From Pararhizobium polonicum (GTDB taxonomy: Bacteria; Pseudomonadota; Alphaproteobacteria; Rhizobiales; Rhizobiaceae): DNA of 64,000 nt. A model generated the notes under the pieces. The model was not told the DNA's origin and ran no database searches. It saw only the letters and a program-made list of their open reading frames with translations. Shown piece by piece: positions 63,721 to 64,000 of this stretch. Position 1 is the first letter of the stretch. Each line of letters starts with the position of its first letter. A program made the translations under genes and the position numbers. The stretch lies in assembly GCF_001687365.1 (NCBI RefSeq), contig NZ_LGLV01000004.1, forward strand, positions 774,540 through 838,539. The letters are read 5' to 3'.

Positions 63721-63742
63721 TCGGCCCCCCGAAGGAGGCCGA
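63721..63742 (-). terminator. Hairpin between tRNA-fMet and the integrase gene
   Basis: On the minus strand TCGGCC pairs with GGCCGA around a 10-nt loop and is followed by AGTCG and a five-T run. It would stop rrn/tRNA read-through before the integrase gene. It lies inside the island, 29 bp from the tRNA 3' end. Confidence 0.65.
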
Positions 63743-63770
63743 TTAAAGTCTTGATAGTCTTGGAATATTT

Positions 63771-63847
<77 letters not shown>

Positions 63848-63865
63848 GTATTATTGTACAGGAAG

Positions 63866-63888
63866 AAGGCCGCTTTAGGCGGCCTTTT
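63866..63888 (+). terminator. GC-rich hairpin between 5S rRNA and tRNA-fMet
   Basis: AAGGCCGC (63866-63873) pairs perfectly with GCGGCCTT (63879-63886) around a 5-nt loop; T residues follow on the plus strand. Since the rrn genes are on the minus strand, it may instead be an RNA-processing stem of the rrn transcript. Confidence 0.5.
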
Positions 63889-63949
63889 GTTTTGGCCCAT
63901 GGCCTTGCGTGCTTTGAGAAGATGATTTTGGAATTTTCTTGCCTTTAAT

Positions 63950-64000
63950 AGACCTGGCAGCGACCTACTCTCCCGCGTCTTAAGACGGAGTACCATTGGC
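63950..64000 (-). rRNA. rrf: 5S rRNA, 3' end only (runs off window)
   Basis: Minus-strand sequence ends with the conserved 5S tail: CCAATGGTACTCCGTC, then TTAAGACGCGGGAGAGTAGG and TCGCTGCCAGGTCT. Only the last about 51 nt are inside the window. It shows that the island sits at the distal end of an rrn operon. Confidence 0.93.

Overview
The window looks like a chromosome segment from a Rhizobiales (Rhizobiaceae-like) alphaproteobacterium. The clues are a kdp operon with rhizobial-type small leader peptides, an initiator tRNA lying just downstream of a 5S rRNA gene as in alphaproteobacterial rrn operons, and GC-rich codon use. It reads best as two pieces of ordinary chromosome with a foreign island between them.

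Left flank (1-8142): the 5' part of kdpA, kdpF and a second tiny membrane peptide on the minus strand. Divergent from these are a FecR/TPR/beta-barrel outer-membrane protein and a translationally coupled CHASE2 adenylate/guanylate cyclase, closed by a strong terminator. Right flank (63771-64000): tRNA-fMet and the 3' end of a 5S rRNA gene, both minus strand.

Island (about 8166-63790, 55.6 kb): a 23-bp exact direct repeat, corresponding to the last 20 nt of tRNA-fMet plus 3 flanking bases, sits at 8143-8165 and again at 63768-63790. An integrase-type gene lies beside the tRNA. This is the layout of an integrative element inserted into the 3' end of tRNA-fMet. The integrase has lost its catalytic half, which is replaced by the C-terminal piece of an IS91-type transposase, so the island is probably fixed. 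No conjugation genes are visible.

Island content: (a) 8.2-35.5 kb holds a patchwork of small redox, detoxification and hydrolase units: alginate-export-type porin, VOC protein, amidohydrolase, pirin, luciferase-like oxidoreductase, isochorismatase, quinone reductase, Kef-type K+/H+ antiporter, SDR, RidA, alanine exporter, haloperoxidase, cupin, esterases, enoyl-CoA hydratase. Many are paired with a local regulator, including three closely related LysR paralogs. (b) 36.1-53.5 kb is a coherent catabolic and uptake cluster: GalC-like aldolase (broken), extradiol dioxygenase, GalB-like hydratase and a Tat-exported Yellow/MRJP-like protein in one operon; divergently a CapA-like protein, a complete Dpp/Opp-type ABC importer, a 2-hydroxyacid dehydrogenase and an MFS exporter; then a LysR regulator divergent from rubredoxin, rubredoxin reductase, a cupin-like protein and a leaderless solute-binding-type protein. 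The substrate is unknown, but the enzymes point to meta-cleavage of an aromatic acid to pyruvate and oxaloacetate. (c) 53.8-62.3 kb contains decayed genes, an MBL-fold hydrolase and a PAS histidine kinase/response regulator pair.

The island carries at least seven genes inactivated by a single visible lesion (five in-frame stops, two one-base frameshifts), and a 103-bp palindromic MITE-like element that joins two truncated genes. No such lesions are seen in the flanks. Function calls are from reading protein sequences by eye; no database search was run.
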